A stretch of 5,463 bases of DNA from Deltaproteobacteria bacterium (GTDB lineage: Bacteria > Desulfobacterota > GWC2-55-46 > S146-70): NCBI GenBank assembly GCA_015492395.1, contig WGFD01000117.1, positions 1 through 5,463 on the forward strand. The letters run 5' to 3'. The position numbers and the translations under genes are program-made. The notes beneath the pieces are model-generated. The model did not search any database. It saw nothing but the letters and a program-made list of their open reading frames with translations, and was not told the DNA's origin. Of the stretch, positions 1 to 5,463 are shown piece after piece (position 1 is the first letter of the stretch; each line of letters starts with the position of its first letter).

Positions 1-2145
1 AACGAGGCGGCCCTCTTTATGGAGATCATGTCAGATCTCAATCTCGACACAAGGCATGTCCTGGCCTTCCTGAATGAACACCTTAACATATCCCGCCAAT
101 ACATAGGGCTCGGTTTAAAGATCCCTCCTGAGACAAAGAGCATATTCAAACTCTCCGCTGCGGAGGTAGAGCGGCGCGGCAGGCAGGAAATCGACTCGCT
201 CGATCTTCTTCTGGCGATCTTCCAGGAGAGTCACAACCTCCCTTCCAGGCTCTTTCAGAGCTTCGGCCTCGACCCGGACTACGTGATAAGGAAGATCAGC
301 CTTAAGGTGAGCAGCAGAAAGTGCCTCGAAGAGGACCTGCGAAAAAAGTACGAACTCCCTTCAAACTTGAAACACTTCGCCGTCAATCTCAATAAACTGG
401 CCTACTACGATAAACTCCCCCCCGTCATTGGACGGGAAGAAGAGATCGACAGGGTGATCGAAGTCCTTTGCCACGTGGAGAGGAGTAATTCCGTAATGAT
501 AGTGGGAGAGCCCGGGATAGGGAAAACGGCCATAGTGGAAGGGCTGGCCAAGCGTATAGAGCTTGGTCCCCACCTGGTACCCAGACGGCTCAGGGACAAA
601 CAGATCGTCAATCTCCAAATGAACTCCATAGTGGCCGGAACGATATTCAGGGGGATGTTCGAAGACAGGATAGAGAAGATAATAAAGGAAATCAAAGAAA
701 AGAAGAATATCATACTCTTTATAGACGAGGCGCATACACTTATCGGCGCGGGCAGCGCTATGGGTGTGCCATCCGATGCCGCCAACATATTCAAGTCTAC
801 CCTTGCGAGGGGGGAAGTCCAGATAATCGGAGCCACCACACTGGCTGAATATAAGGAGTTTATCGCGGAAGACGAAGCGTTGGCCAGGAGATTCAGGCTG
901 GTTCAGGTCGAAGAACCTTCCCTCGAAGATACACGAAAGATACTCGACGGTATCCGACCAAGGCTGGAGAGAAACTACTCGGTCAAGATAACCGATGAGG
1001 CGATAGACACGGCGCTCTCAATGAGCCGGAGGTATACCAGGTCGTTGAGGTTGCCGGACAAGGTCATAGGATGGCTAGACACATCCTGCGTCAAGGTGGA
1101 GATCAACAGGCCCTATGAACCCGTCAAGAGCGAAGATGTCATAGAGATCATCTCTCAAGAGACCAAGATCCCAAAAGACATGATACACCGGGATACCATA
1201 TCCCGCTTCAGTGACATGGAGGCGGTCATTTCCAGCCGCATCGTCGGTCAAATGGAGGCCATCGGCGCACTGGCAAACAGGCTGAGGCTCAATAAAGGAC
1301 CCCTCAAGGAGAACCACGCCCGGCCAGACGGCGTCCTTCTCTTCCTCGGCCCCACGGGTGTCGGGAAGACAGAATTGGCAAAGTCTCTGGCGGAATTCCT
1401 CTTCGGCGACGAGAAGAAGATCATCCGGATAGACATGAGTGAATATAAAGATTCCGCCATAGCCGTAGACAAGCTTATCGGTATGCCGAGAGGAATAGTA
1501 GGCTCCGAGAGGGGGGGGGTTCTCACAAACCAGGTGAGGGAGAACCCCTACTCTGTTATATTGCTGGATGAGATCGAAAAGACACATCCCTATGTACTCA
1601 ATCTTTTGCTCCAGGTGTTCGATGAGGGTTGGCTCACCGATGGAAGGGGGAAGAGGGTCTACTTCAGTGACTCCGTTATCATCATGACCAGCAACATTGG
1701 CGCTGATAAGTTCAAAAAATTCATGAAACCCCTCGGCTTCCTCTCAGATGAGCAGAACTTTGATACACTGAAGAATGACATAATGAGCGAGGTTGAGCAC
1801 ACCTTCTCACCGGAATTCATCAACAGGATAGATGATATCATCACCTTTTCACCTCTTACCCGTGCGGAAGTCAGGATTATCGCGCAGATGTATATGGCTA
1901 CCATAAGAAAGCAGATGGAGGAATACGGCAAGTCACTCGATATAACAGATGAAGTTCTGGACATGATTGTAGAATCAGGCTACAGCCCCAAATACGGCGC
2001 CAGGTTCCTGAAGAGGAATATAGATGAAAAGATCAAGATACCCATTACACTCCAATGGAAGGAAGGGAACCGCTTTATCATCGATATCATTGACGAGGAC
2101 CTTACCATAAAATGTGATGACAAGGAAGAACCATTGATGGTATAG
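1..2145 (+). CDS. ClpA/ClpC-type AAA+ unfoldase (Clp protease ATP-binding subunit), 5' end outside window
   Basis: This is an HSP100 ATPase that unfolds proteins and feeds them to the ClpP peptidase in the cytoplasm. Residues are counted from the ATG at 19. A Clp N-terminal repeat lies at about 42-95. The D1 ATPase has Walker A GEPGIGKT (163-170), Walker B DE (236-237), pore loop GTIFRG (207-212) and arginines 290-291. D2 has Walker A GPTGVGKT (444-451), DE (517-518), pore loop GIVG (492-495) and sensor-2 GAR (660-662). There is no coiled-coil M domain between D1 and D2, so it is not ClpB or classical ClpC. LGF at 572-574 sits where ClpA/ClpC carry their ClpP-binding tripeptide. The frame is open to base 1, and NEAALFMEIMSDLNLD aligns with the second repeat (SHNLPSRLFQSFGLD). 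The true start is therefore probably upstream and ATG 19 is internal. Both pore loops are atypical: Phe replaces Tyr in D1, and Ile replaces Tyr in D2. It is a ClpA-like paralogue; its exact subfamily is uncertain. Confidence 0.95.
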   Translation, partial: NEAALFMEIMSDLNLDTRHVLAFLNEHLNISRQYIGLGLKIPPETKSIFKLSAAEVERRGRQEIDSLDLLLAIFQESHNLPSRLFQSFGLDPDYVIRKISLKVSSRKCLEEDLRKKYELPSNLKHFAVNLNKLAYYDKLPPVIGREEEIDRVIEVLCHVERSNSVMIVGEPGIGKTAIVEGLAKRIELGPHLVPRRLRDKQIVNLQMNSIVAGTIFRGMFEDRIEKIIKEIKEKKNIILFIDEAHTLIGAGSAMGVPSDAANIFKSTLARGEVQIIGATTLAEYKEFIAEDEALARRFRLVQVEEPSLEDTRKILDGIRPRLERNYSVKITDEAIDTALSMSRRYTRSLRLPDKVIGWLDTSCVKVEINRPYEPVKSEDVIEIISQETKIPKDMIHRDTISRFSDMEAVISSRIVGQMEAIGALANRLRLNKGPLKENHARPDGVLLFLGPTGVGKTELAKSLAEFLFGDEKKIIRIDMSEYKDSAIAVDKLIGMPRGIVGSERGGVLTNQVRENPYSVILLDEIEKTHPYVLNLLLQVFDEGWLTDGRGKRVYFSDSVIIMTSNIGADKFKKFMKPLGFLSDEQNFDTLKNDIMSEVEHTFSPEFINRIDDIITFSPLTRAEVRIIAQMYMATIRKQMEEYGKSLDITDEVLDMIVESGYSPKYGARFLKRNIDEKIKIPITLQWKEGNRFIIDIIDEDLTIKCDDKEEPLMV

Positions 2146-2177
2146 TGCGTGTCTACAGTACCGTATTGAAACAGGAC

Positions 2178-2183
2178 GGAGGG
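2178..2183 (+). promoter_or_regulatory. Ribosome binding site of the universal stress protein gene
   Basis: GGAGGG ends eight bases before TTG 2192, an ideal spacing. The ATG at 2184 touches the GGAGGG directly and runs into TGA after three codons, so it cannot start the gene. This site decides in favour of the TTG start. Confidence 0.75.
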
Positions 2184-2191
2184 ATGGCAAA

Positions 2192-3025
2192 TTGATAAAG
2201 AACATACTCATACCGCAGGACGGTTCCAGACACAGCGCGGCAGCGCTGGATTACGGCATATGGCTTGGCAAGAGATTGAATGTGAAGCTTATCGGACTCT
2301 ATGTTGTAGATCTGGTGGCAATGGAAGGACCGTTCTTCCACGACCTTTCAGGCTCGTTAGGGTTCGAACCGCTACTTAATTTCTCATCCAAGATGCGCGA
2401 GATACTGGAGGCCAAGGGAGAAGATATCCTGAAGGCCTTTGCCGACAGCTGTGAAGCCGGCGGTTTTGACAGTGAGGTGAACATCGACTTCGGTATCGTT
2501 GTAAACGAGATCTGCCAACGGACCAGGGTGGCCGACCTCGTCATAATGGGCCGCCGCGGTGTGAATGAGCGGTTCGAGTACGGACTCTTGGGATCTACCA
2601 CGGAGGGTGTCATACGAAAGGCGGAAAAGCCCATACTCGTCGTCCCCGATACCTTCAACGAGCCGGCGCACCCCCTTCTGGCATACGATGGAAGCGCCTC
2701 CGCGGCCAAGGCCATGCACTCCGCCGCCGAGCTTACGCAGAACCTGGGTCTGGATCTCACGGTCATCTCCGTATCCAAGGATGAAAGCAGCGAAATATCA
2801 CTTGCAGAGGCCAAAGACTACCTTGAACCCTACAATATTAAAGCTGAATTTATCGCCAGGACGGGCGATGGACACAGCGAAATAGCCAGATGCTACAAGG
2901 AAAACGGCCACGATCTTCTCTTCATGGGAACATCCCACCACTCAAAGATCGTGGAGATGGTGCTGGGCAGTACCACGGAGTATGTGTTGCGTTCAATCGA
3001 TGGTCCGGTCTTCCTGGAGAGATAG
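2192..3025 (+). CDS. Tandem-domain universal stress protein (UspA family)
   Basis: This is a cytoplasmic protein of 277 residues with two fused Usp domains (about 1-150 and 158-277), twice the length of single-domain UspA proteins. Domain 1 opens with ILIPQDGS, the usual first strand plus Asp. It carries the nucleotide-binding signature GRRG (120-123) followed by GST (134-136); the spacing is ten residues rather than the usual nine. Domain 2 starts with LLAYDGSASAAKA and has GTSH (246-249), nine residues, then GST (259-261), so His replaces the second Gly of the motif. Domain 1 is therefore the more likely ATP binder, by inference. No signal peptide or membrane segment is visible. The TTG start is set by GGAGGG eight bases upstream. 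The gene lies 46 bases after the Clp gene on the same strand with no terminator between them, so co-transcription is likely. Family members act in stress survival, but the specific role here is unknown. Confidence 0.93.
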   Translation: MIKNILIPQDGSRHSAAALDYGIWLGKRLNVKLIGLYVVDLVAMEGPFFHDLSGSLGFEPLLNFSSKMREILEAKGEDILKAFADSCEAGGFDSEVNIDFGIVVNEICQRTRVADLVIMGRRGVNERFEYGLLGSTTEGVIRKAEKPILVVPDTFNEPAHPLLAYDGSASAAKAMHSAAELTQNLGLDLTVISVSKDESSEISLAEAKDYLEPYNIKAEFIARTGDGHSEIARCYKENGHDLLFMGTSHHSKIVEMVLGSTTEYVLRSIDGPVFLER

Positions 3026-3075
3026 GGGCGAATCGCTTTCTCATCGGTTGTGCGTATTATCCATCCCCATATAAA

Positions 3076-3333
3076 CTACATCCTGTGGGGTTCATAATTA
3101 TTTTCGGCAAGACTTGCCAACTCCTCGTCAATCTTCTTGATCCTCTCCGCCGCAATCAGGATCTGCCCCCTGGACAGGATACCTCCCTCCATAGGAATGG
3201 CGGAGATAGCCAGCCAGATCGGAAATGTTATCGTATATATCCCAGTCAGTCTAATTCTATGGCGCCCGCGGTAAAATACCACCAGATTCCTGATATCATC
3301 GGGAGTACAAATAACCGGATATCTCTTTTCCAC
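3076..3333 (-). pseudogene. C-terminal half of a frameshifted HNH-type nuclease gene
   Basis: This 85-residue frame (nominal GTG at 3333) overlaps the end of the upstream 116-residue frame by 38 bases. It is directly preceded by an in-frame TAG at 3340-3342. Only a weak AGGA precedes the GTG, so independent translation looks poor. The text TPDDIRNLVVF-YRGRHR resembles the Asn and final His part of an HNH fold, usually written NLV.LC..HH. The upstream frame has the CxxC and the first His pair but lacks this part. Dropping one base of the AAAA run (plus-strand TTTT, 3326-3329) joins the frames as KKIGRSGKRYPVICTPDD. The usual zinc-knuckle Cys and one His appear as Tyr21 and Arg24, which could be further decay. 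The C-terminal part is helical and charged (ERIKKIDEELASLAENN). Assignment as the nuclease tail is inference; the alternative is a separate small overlapping gene. It converges on the stress-protein gene, leaving 50 bases between stop codons. Confidence 0.55.
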
Positions 3334-3646
3334 TTCGTCCTATCTTTTTCCTTAACTCCTCCGGTTTCTCTGCCTTGCTGACATAGTCGTCATCATAAAA
3401 TTCGATGGCCTGTAATATATTGGTGACTTTCCTCGGATCCATCGCATTCCAAAACGCCCACTCAAATACATGATGCACCTCACGGTCATCAAGAGAACCA
3501 CAGACCCAGCACGGCGCTCCACACTTGTCACGTATGAACTTCTTGTTCTTCCTGAACAGCGAGGACTCCCTCCTTTTGTTGTGCGCCTGCAGCCAGTACC
3601 GATCTTCAAACGTTCCTTTCCTGAAATGCTCTATAATACCCGACAT
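3296..3646 (-). CDS. HNH endonuclease-like protein, N-terminal part, probably truncated by a frameshift
   Basis: The 116-residue protein begins at an ATG with AGGAGA eight bases upstream (3655-3660), a good ribosome binding site. The N-terminal 40 residues are strongly basic (NKRRESSLFRKNKKFIRDK). A probable zinc knuckle follows (C42, then C46-W-V-C49), then REVHHVFEW with His58-His59, matching the beta strand with the general-base His of HNH (beta-beta-alpha-metal) nucleases. The Asn and last metal-binding His are missing in this frame but occur in the +1 frame immediately downstream (3076-3333). The last residues after KKIGRSGK are probably out-of-frame text. If the break is real, the product would lack a complete active site. 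The gene lies 144 bases after the DUF362 gene on the same strand. No restriction methylase, toxin partner or phage gene is visible, so its target and role are unknown. The HNH call rests on motif layout only. Confidence 0.6.
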   Translation of the reverse strand: MSGIIEHFRKGTFEDRYWLQAHNKRRESSLFRKNKKFIRDKCGAPCWVCGSLDDREVHHVFEWAFWNAMDPRKVTNILQAIEFYDDDYVSKAEKPEELRKKIGRSGKEISGYLYSR

Positions 3647-3654
3647 TTACTTGC

Positions 3655-3660
3655 TCTCCT
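3655..3660 (-). promoter_or_regulatory. Ribosome binding site of the HNH-like gene
   Basis: AGGAGA on the minus strand lies eight bases before ATG 3646. It supports this start and shows that the gene keeps a working translation signal despite the downstream frame break. Confidence 0.65.
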
Positions 3661-3790
3661 TTTGTTCTCTGCAGAATATGACAGTGGAAGTCCTTAGAGG
3701 CTCCGCGCAGATAGCTGCAAGTAGTACTCACACGGATCTTCGTTCCCACGTTTCCCAGATGCTGAACGGCAACGGTCCTCCCGTCAACCG

Positions 3791-4846
3791 CTAGACATCG
3801 ATCAACTCGTATGTTCTTCTTCCGAGGCCGATTTCTTCACCATAGTCCAGTTGTACGCTCCAGTCTATCTGCGGATAGATATCCCTGAACCTGTCCTCTC
3901 CCCCGGAGTTTACGAGATCGACCGACACCTGGTCTATGGCTACCGGATCGTTGGAGGCCAGGATACCTATGTCTTCGGCAATTGGAGGCCTGTCGTGGCC
4001 GAAGCAGTCGCATACCGGGGTGATCTTCAAGAGAAAGTTCATGAATAGATACTTCCCCTCCTTGCCCTTCAGGGTGCCAAGCCCATATTCGGCCATCTTC
4101 TTCTGGACCCTTGCAGTCGACTCATTCCACTGAACATGTATGACCCCTTCCGGGCATACAACTATGCACTGGCTGCACCCGGAGCAAACCTCCGGCCGGA
4201 TGAGCGCCCTGCCATCGCTGAGTTCAATGGCCCTGAAGGCACAGTTTTCAATACACACACCGCACGCCGTACACTTCTCCCTGTTTACCCGCGGTGAACC
4301 TGTAGAATGCTGGCTCAGCTTCCCCTCCCTTGAGGCGCACCCCATGCCGATGTTCTTTATGCTCCCGCCGAAGCCCGTAAGCTCATGCGCCTTGAAGTGG
4401 GTCAGGACGATGAGTCCGTCCGCAGCGGCAACCTCGAAACCGACCTTTACCGTCTTATAGAAGTTCCGATCAACCACGATCTCCCGGCAGCTCTCGCCCC
4501 TTAGACCATCGGCTATGACGACCGGCGCCCCCATCTCATCGAAGCCGAAACCGTGCTCGGCGGCAATAGCAATATGTGAGGGCGTAACACACCTCCATCC
4601 TCTGTAAAGTGTATTGGTGTCCGTAAGGAATGGGACCACCCCTTTGGCCTTGGACCACTCTACAACCTTCCGTACATACCTGGGTTCTATAAAGGACTTA
4701 TTCCCCTTTTCACCGAAGTGTAGTTTAATGGCGGTAAGATCATTGGAACTTATTCCGTCCGGCCATACCCTCTCCAAAAGGGTGTCGATGGCGGACAGCA
4801 GGTCGTTCTCTTCACGTGCTCTTGCGATGTACACCTTGCTCTTCAC
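3791..4846 (-). CDS. DUF362 domain protein with two [4Fe-4S] ferredoxin motifs
   Basis: The protein has 351 residues and no signal peptide or membrane segment. An N-terminal DUF362 region contains LTAIKLHFGEKGNKSFIEP (about 37-55). Further on, TGFGGSIKNIGMGCASREGKLSQHS (157-181, interrupted here only by my reading) is the glycine-rich stretch typical of the family. Two ferredoxin motifs are complete: Cys192, 195, 198, 202 and Cys221, 224, 227, 231. The first ends CA rather than the usual CP, the second ends CP. Two clusters suggest electron transfer or a redox-linked role. The family occurs widely in anaerobes and its reaction is not established; I do not assign one. The DUF362 fold resumes after the clusters (NDPVAIDQVSVDLVN, 299-313). 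The start is GTG with AAGGGA five bases upstream. It follows a broken small gene by 47 bases and precedes the HNH-like gene by 144 bases. It is full length, with no sign of decay. Confidence 0.94.
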   Translation of the reverse strand: MKSKVYIARAREENDLLSAIDTLLERVWPDGISSNDLTAIKLHFGEKGNKSFIEPRYVRKVVEWSKAKGVVPFLTDTNTLYRGWRCVTPSHIAIAAEHGFGFDEMGAPVVIADGLRGESCREIVVDRNFYKTVKVGFEVAAADGLIVLTHFKAHELTGFGGSIKNIGMGCASREGKLSQHSTGSPRVNREKCTACGVCIENCAFRAIELSDGRALIRPEVCSGCSQCIVVCPEGVIHVQWNESTARVQKKMAEYGLGTLKGKEGKYLFMNFLLKITPVCDCFGHDRPPIAEDIGILASNDPVAIDQVSVDLVNSGGEDRFRDIYPQIDWSVQLDYGEEIGLGRRTYELIDV

Positions 4847-4851
4847 AATTA

Positions 4852-4857
4852 TCCCTT
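4852..4857 (-). promoter_or_regulatory. Ribosome binding site of the DUF362 gene
   Basis: AAGGGA on the minus strand lies five bases before the GTG at 4846. No ATG lies nearby in the frame, so this site supports the GTG start. Confidence 0.55.
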
Positions 4858-4893
4858 ACACAGTAATACCTCTGCAAACCGCTGACGCAGGGT

Positions 4894-5138
4894 TTATATG
4901 TCATCTTGGACCTTCTCCATGTCCCTAAGGGCCAAAAGACCATCTGTTTCAAAAGTAATGACAGGGACCGGTGATGGTGTCGCCAAATGCTTCAATACCG
5001 TTTTCAATCTGTGTGCAACCTCAGCGGCCTGACCGCACTCGATGCACAGGCAAGCGGATTATGCGCAGCACAGTAGATGGACTCTTCGCGAAGCCGTTCC
5101 GATACAAACTTAGCTGCGCTGCGCAGGGTCCTTTTCAT
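4894..5138 (-). pseudogene. Unrecognised small gene (about 80 residues) apparently broken by a one-base deletion
   Basis: I do not recognise the family. One frame starts at ATG 5138 (MKRTLRSAAKFVSERLREES, then IYCAAHNPLAC) and ends at TGA 5004-5006 after 44 residues, where its text turns low quality. A second frame, open from 5058 to TAA 4894-4896, has convincing protein text: IECGQAAEVAHRLKTVLKHL, then PVPVITFETDGLLALRDMEK. It has no start codon of its own apart from a late ATG. Adding one base near 5041-5045 would join them as HNPLAC-x-IECGQAAEV. The joined product would be soluble, with two helical segments, three Cys residues and a final strand-like VPVITFETDG. Its ATG overlaps the end of the lyase remnant by 29 bases, as in a translationally coupled operon, and the DUF362 gene follows 47 bases later. 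Reality as a gene is an inference from the amino-acid text alone. Confidence 0.35.
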
Positions 5139-5314
5139 AGAACATATTGTCGATCTCTTCATCTTTAAAGCAGCCCCATACCGGTTGCCACTTGTCGGAC
5201 GGTACTACCGGTCTTCATCGCCTCGTCGACAACCTCCGCGGCTCTGAGGTATCCTATCCTTGTGTTCAACATAGTCGCCAGGCCGGCGGTCCTTTCCGCA
5301 TACCACCTGCACTG
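5110..5314 (-). pseudogene. C-terminal remnant of an aspartate ammonia-lyase/fumarase-type enzyme
   Basis: Reading down from 5314, the frame gives QCRWYAERTAGLATMLNTRI, then GYLRAAEVVDEAMKTGSTVR and QVATGMGLL. This matches the C-terminal domain of the aspartase/class II fumarase superfamily: the (C)xxYaE...GL.T.LN..IGY strand-helix text, then a helix with ..TG.(S/T)VR.....GLL. A TAA (5165-5167) interrupts it. Removing one base of the TTT run (5166-5168) continues the frame as KDEEIDNMFYEKDPAQRS, ending at TAA 5110-5112, just where the family's LL-(T/S)-EE-x-D ending is expected. Upstream, the frame hits TGA at 5315-5317 and the homology stops. About 400 residues with the catalytic regions are absent, so only a fragment of about 67 residues remains. 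This indicates a deletion or rearrangement junction near 5312-5320 plus a frameshift. The full enzymes interconvert aspartate or malate with fumarate. The fragment cannot be active. Aspartase and fumarase cannot be told apart from this piece. Confidence 0.65.
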
Positions 5315-5463
5315 TCAAGAGGAATTTTAAATATCCCCTTTTCAGGCAAATAAGATGTCCGGTTTTCAGGTAAAAAAATATCCATCAACTTGATAACTCC
5401 TCACCTGTTTCCTCCCTTATCACCTCCTTTTCAGTTATCTCGGCAGGCATGGGTCTTCTTCCT
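5266..5463 (-). other. Right-edge segment with short unrecognised frames upstream of the lyase remnant
   Basis: A frame entering from the right edge reads GRRPMPAEITEKEVIREETG, then EELSS, and stops at TGA 5385-5387. It may be the end of an upstream gene or a 21-residue peptide from ATG 5450, which has AGGA nine bases before it. The charged, helical text looks like genuine protein, but I cannot name it. Its stop overlaps ATG 5385 in a TGATG. That ATG opens a 39-residue frame (MDIFLPENRTSYLPEKG...) running to TGA 5266-5268, whose end lies over the lyase remnant in another frame. It is unlikely to be a full gene. I see no intact gene, RNA or mobile element here. It may contain the fusion point that removed the front of the lyase gene. 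Confidence 0.3.
5339..5383. repeat. Imperfect two-copy direct repeat, about 22 bases per unit
   Basis: Units 5339-5360 and 5363-5383 both start TTTTCAGG on the plus strand, followed by an A-rich stretch and TCC. They match at most positions, with one gap, and are spaced 24 bases apart. On the minus strand the shared part encodes LPEN and LPEK in one open frame. It sits next to the lyase-remnant junction. It may be chance or a local duplication. Confidence 0.3.

Noticed and set aside
1075..1587. Open minus-strand frame of 170 codons inside the Clp gene
   Set aside because: It lies opposite conserved D1/D2 coding sequence, has no recognisable domain, and exists because the sense codon pattern lacks antisense stops.
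2299..2814. Open minus-strand frame of 171 codons opposite the stress-protein gene
   Set aside because: Its composition is Ser/Arg/Pro-rich antisense text with no motif, and the plus-strand Usp signature is clear.
3026..3075. Convergent gap searched for a bidirectional terminator
   Set aside because: Only GCGAATCGC, a three-base stem, is present, with no strong stem or T tract.
2890..3381. Plus-strand frame of 163 codons spanning the end of the stress-protein gene and the HNH tail
   Set aside because: It overlaps better-supported genes on both sides, has no domain and low-quality protein text.
3647..3790. Gap between DUF362 and HNH-like genes searched for a terminator or small RNA
   Set aside because: Only a four-base-pair GCAG/CTGC hairpin (3706-3717) was found, without a T run; too weak to call.
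3525..3794. Plus-strand frame across the HNH start and the gap before DUF362
   Set aside because: It is opposite the CxxC/HNH coding region and its ribosome binding site, has no motif, and the Leu/Phe/Ser-rich text looks like antisense.
4848..4877. Promoter-like TTGCAG, 18 bases, GATAAT upstream of the DUF362 gene
   Set aside because: The -10-like box lies two bases from the GTG start and overlaps the ribosome binding site, so a transcript would lack the leader that this gene evidently uses.
5313..5318. Consensus -35-like TTGACA on the minus strand
   Set aside because: No -10-like sequence lies 16-18 bases downstream; the region there encodes the lyase fragment.

Overview
The window looks like a piece of chromosome from a moderate-GC anaerobic bacterium. 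It uses many ATA, AGG and AGA codons, has GTG and TTG starts behind clear Shine-Dalgarno sequences, and carries a DUF362/ferredoxin protein typical of strict anaerobes. A Desulfobacterota-like or Nitrospirota-like origin would fit, but this is a low-confidence inference because there is no RNA gene or marker protein to anchor it.

The left half (1-3025) is on the plus strand. It holds the 3' part of a two-ATPase-domain Clp unfoldase (ClpA/ClpC type, no M domain, with a ClpP-docking LGF loop). The gene enters from beyond the left edge, because the first residues match the second half of a Clp N-terminal repeat. After 46 bases comes a tandem-domain universal stress protein starting at TTG 2192 behind a strong ribosome binding site. 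The two probably form a stress or protein-quality-control operon.

The right half (3076-5463) reads on the minus strand and converges on the first block. In transcription order it has: the end of an unrecognised frame entering from the right edge; the C-terminal remnant of an aspartase/fumarase-type lyase with a one-base frameshift; an unrecognised small gene that also appears frame-broken; an intact DUF362 protein with two [4Fe-4S] motifs; and an HNH-type nuclease gene whose HNH signature is split over two overlapping frames. Three apparent single-base indels in minus-strand genes, against none in the other three genes, suggest either an eroding region or local sequencing errors.

I see no CRISPR array, tRNA, rRNA, insertion sequence or convincing terminator. 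No clearly new multi-gene system is visible. The best leads are the unusual substrate-gripping loops of the Clp ATPase paired with a stress protein, and the split HNH gene.
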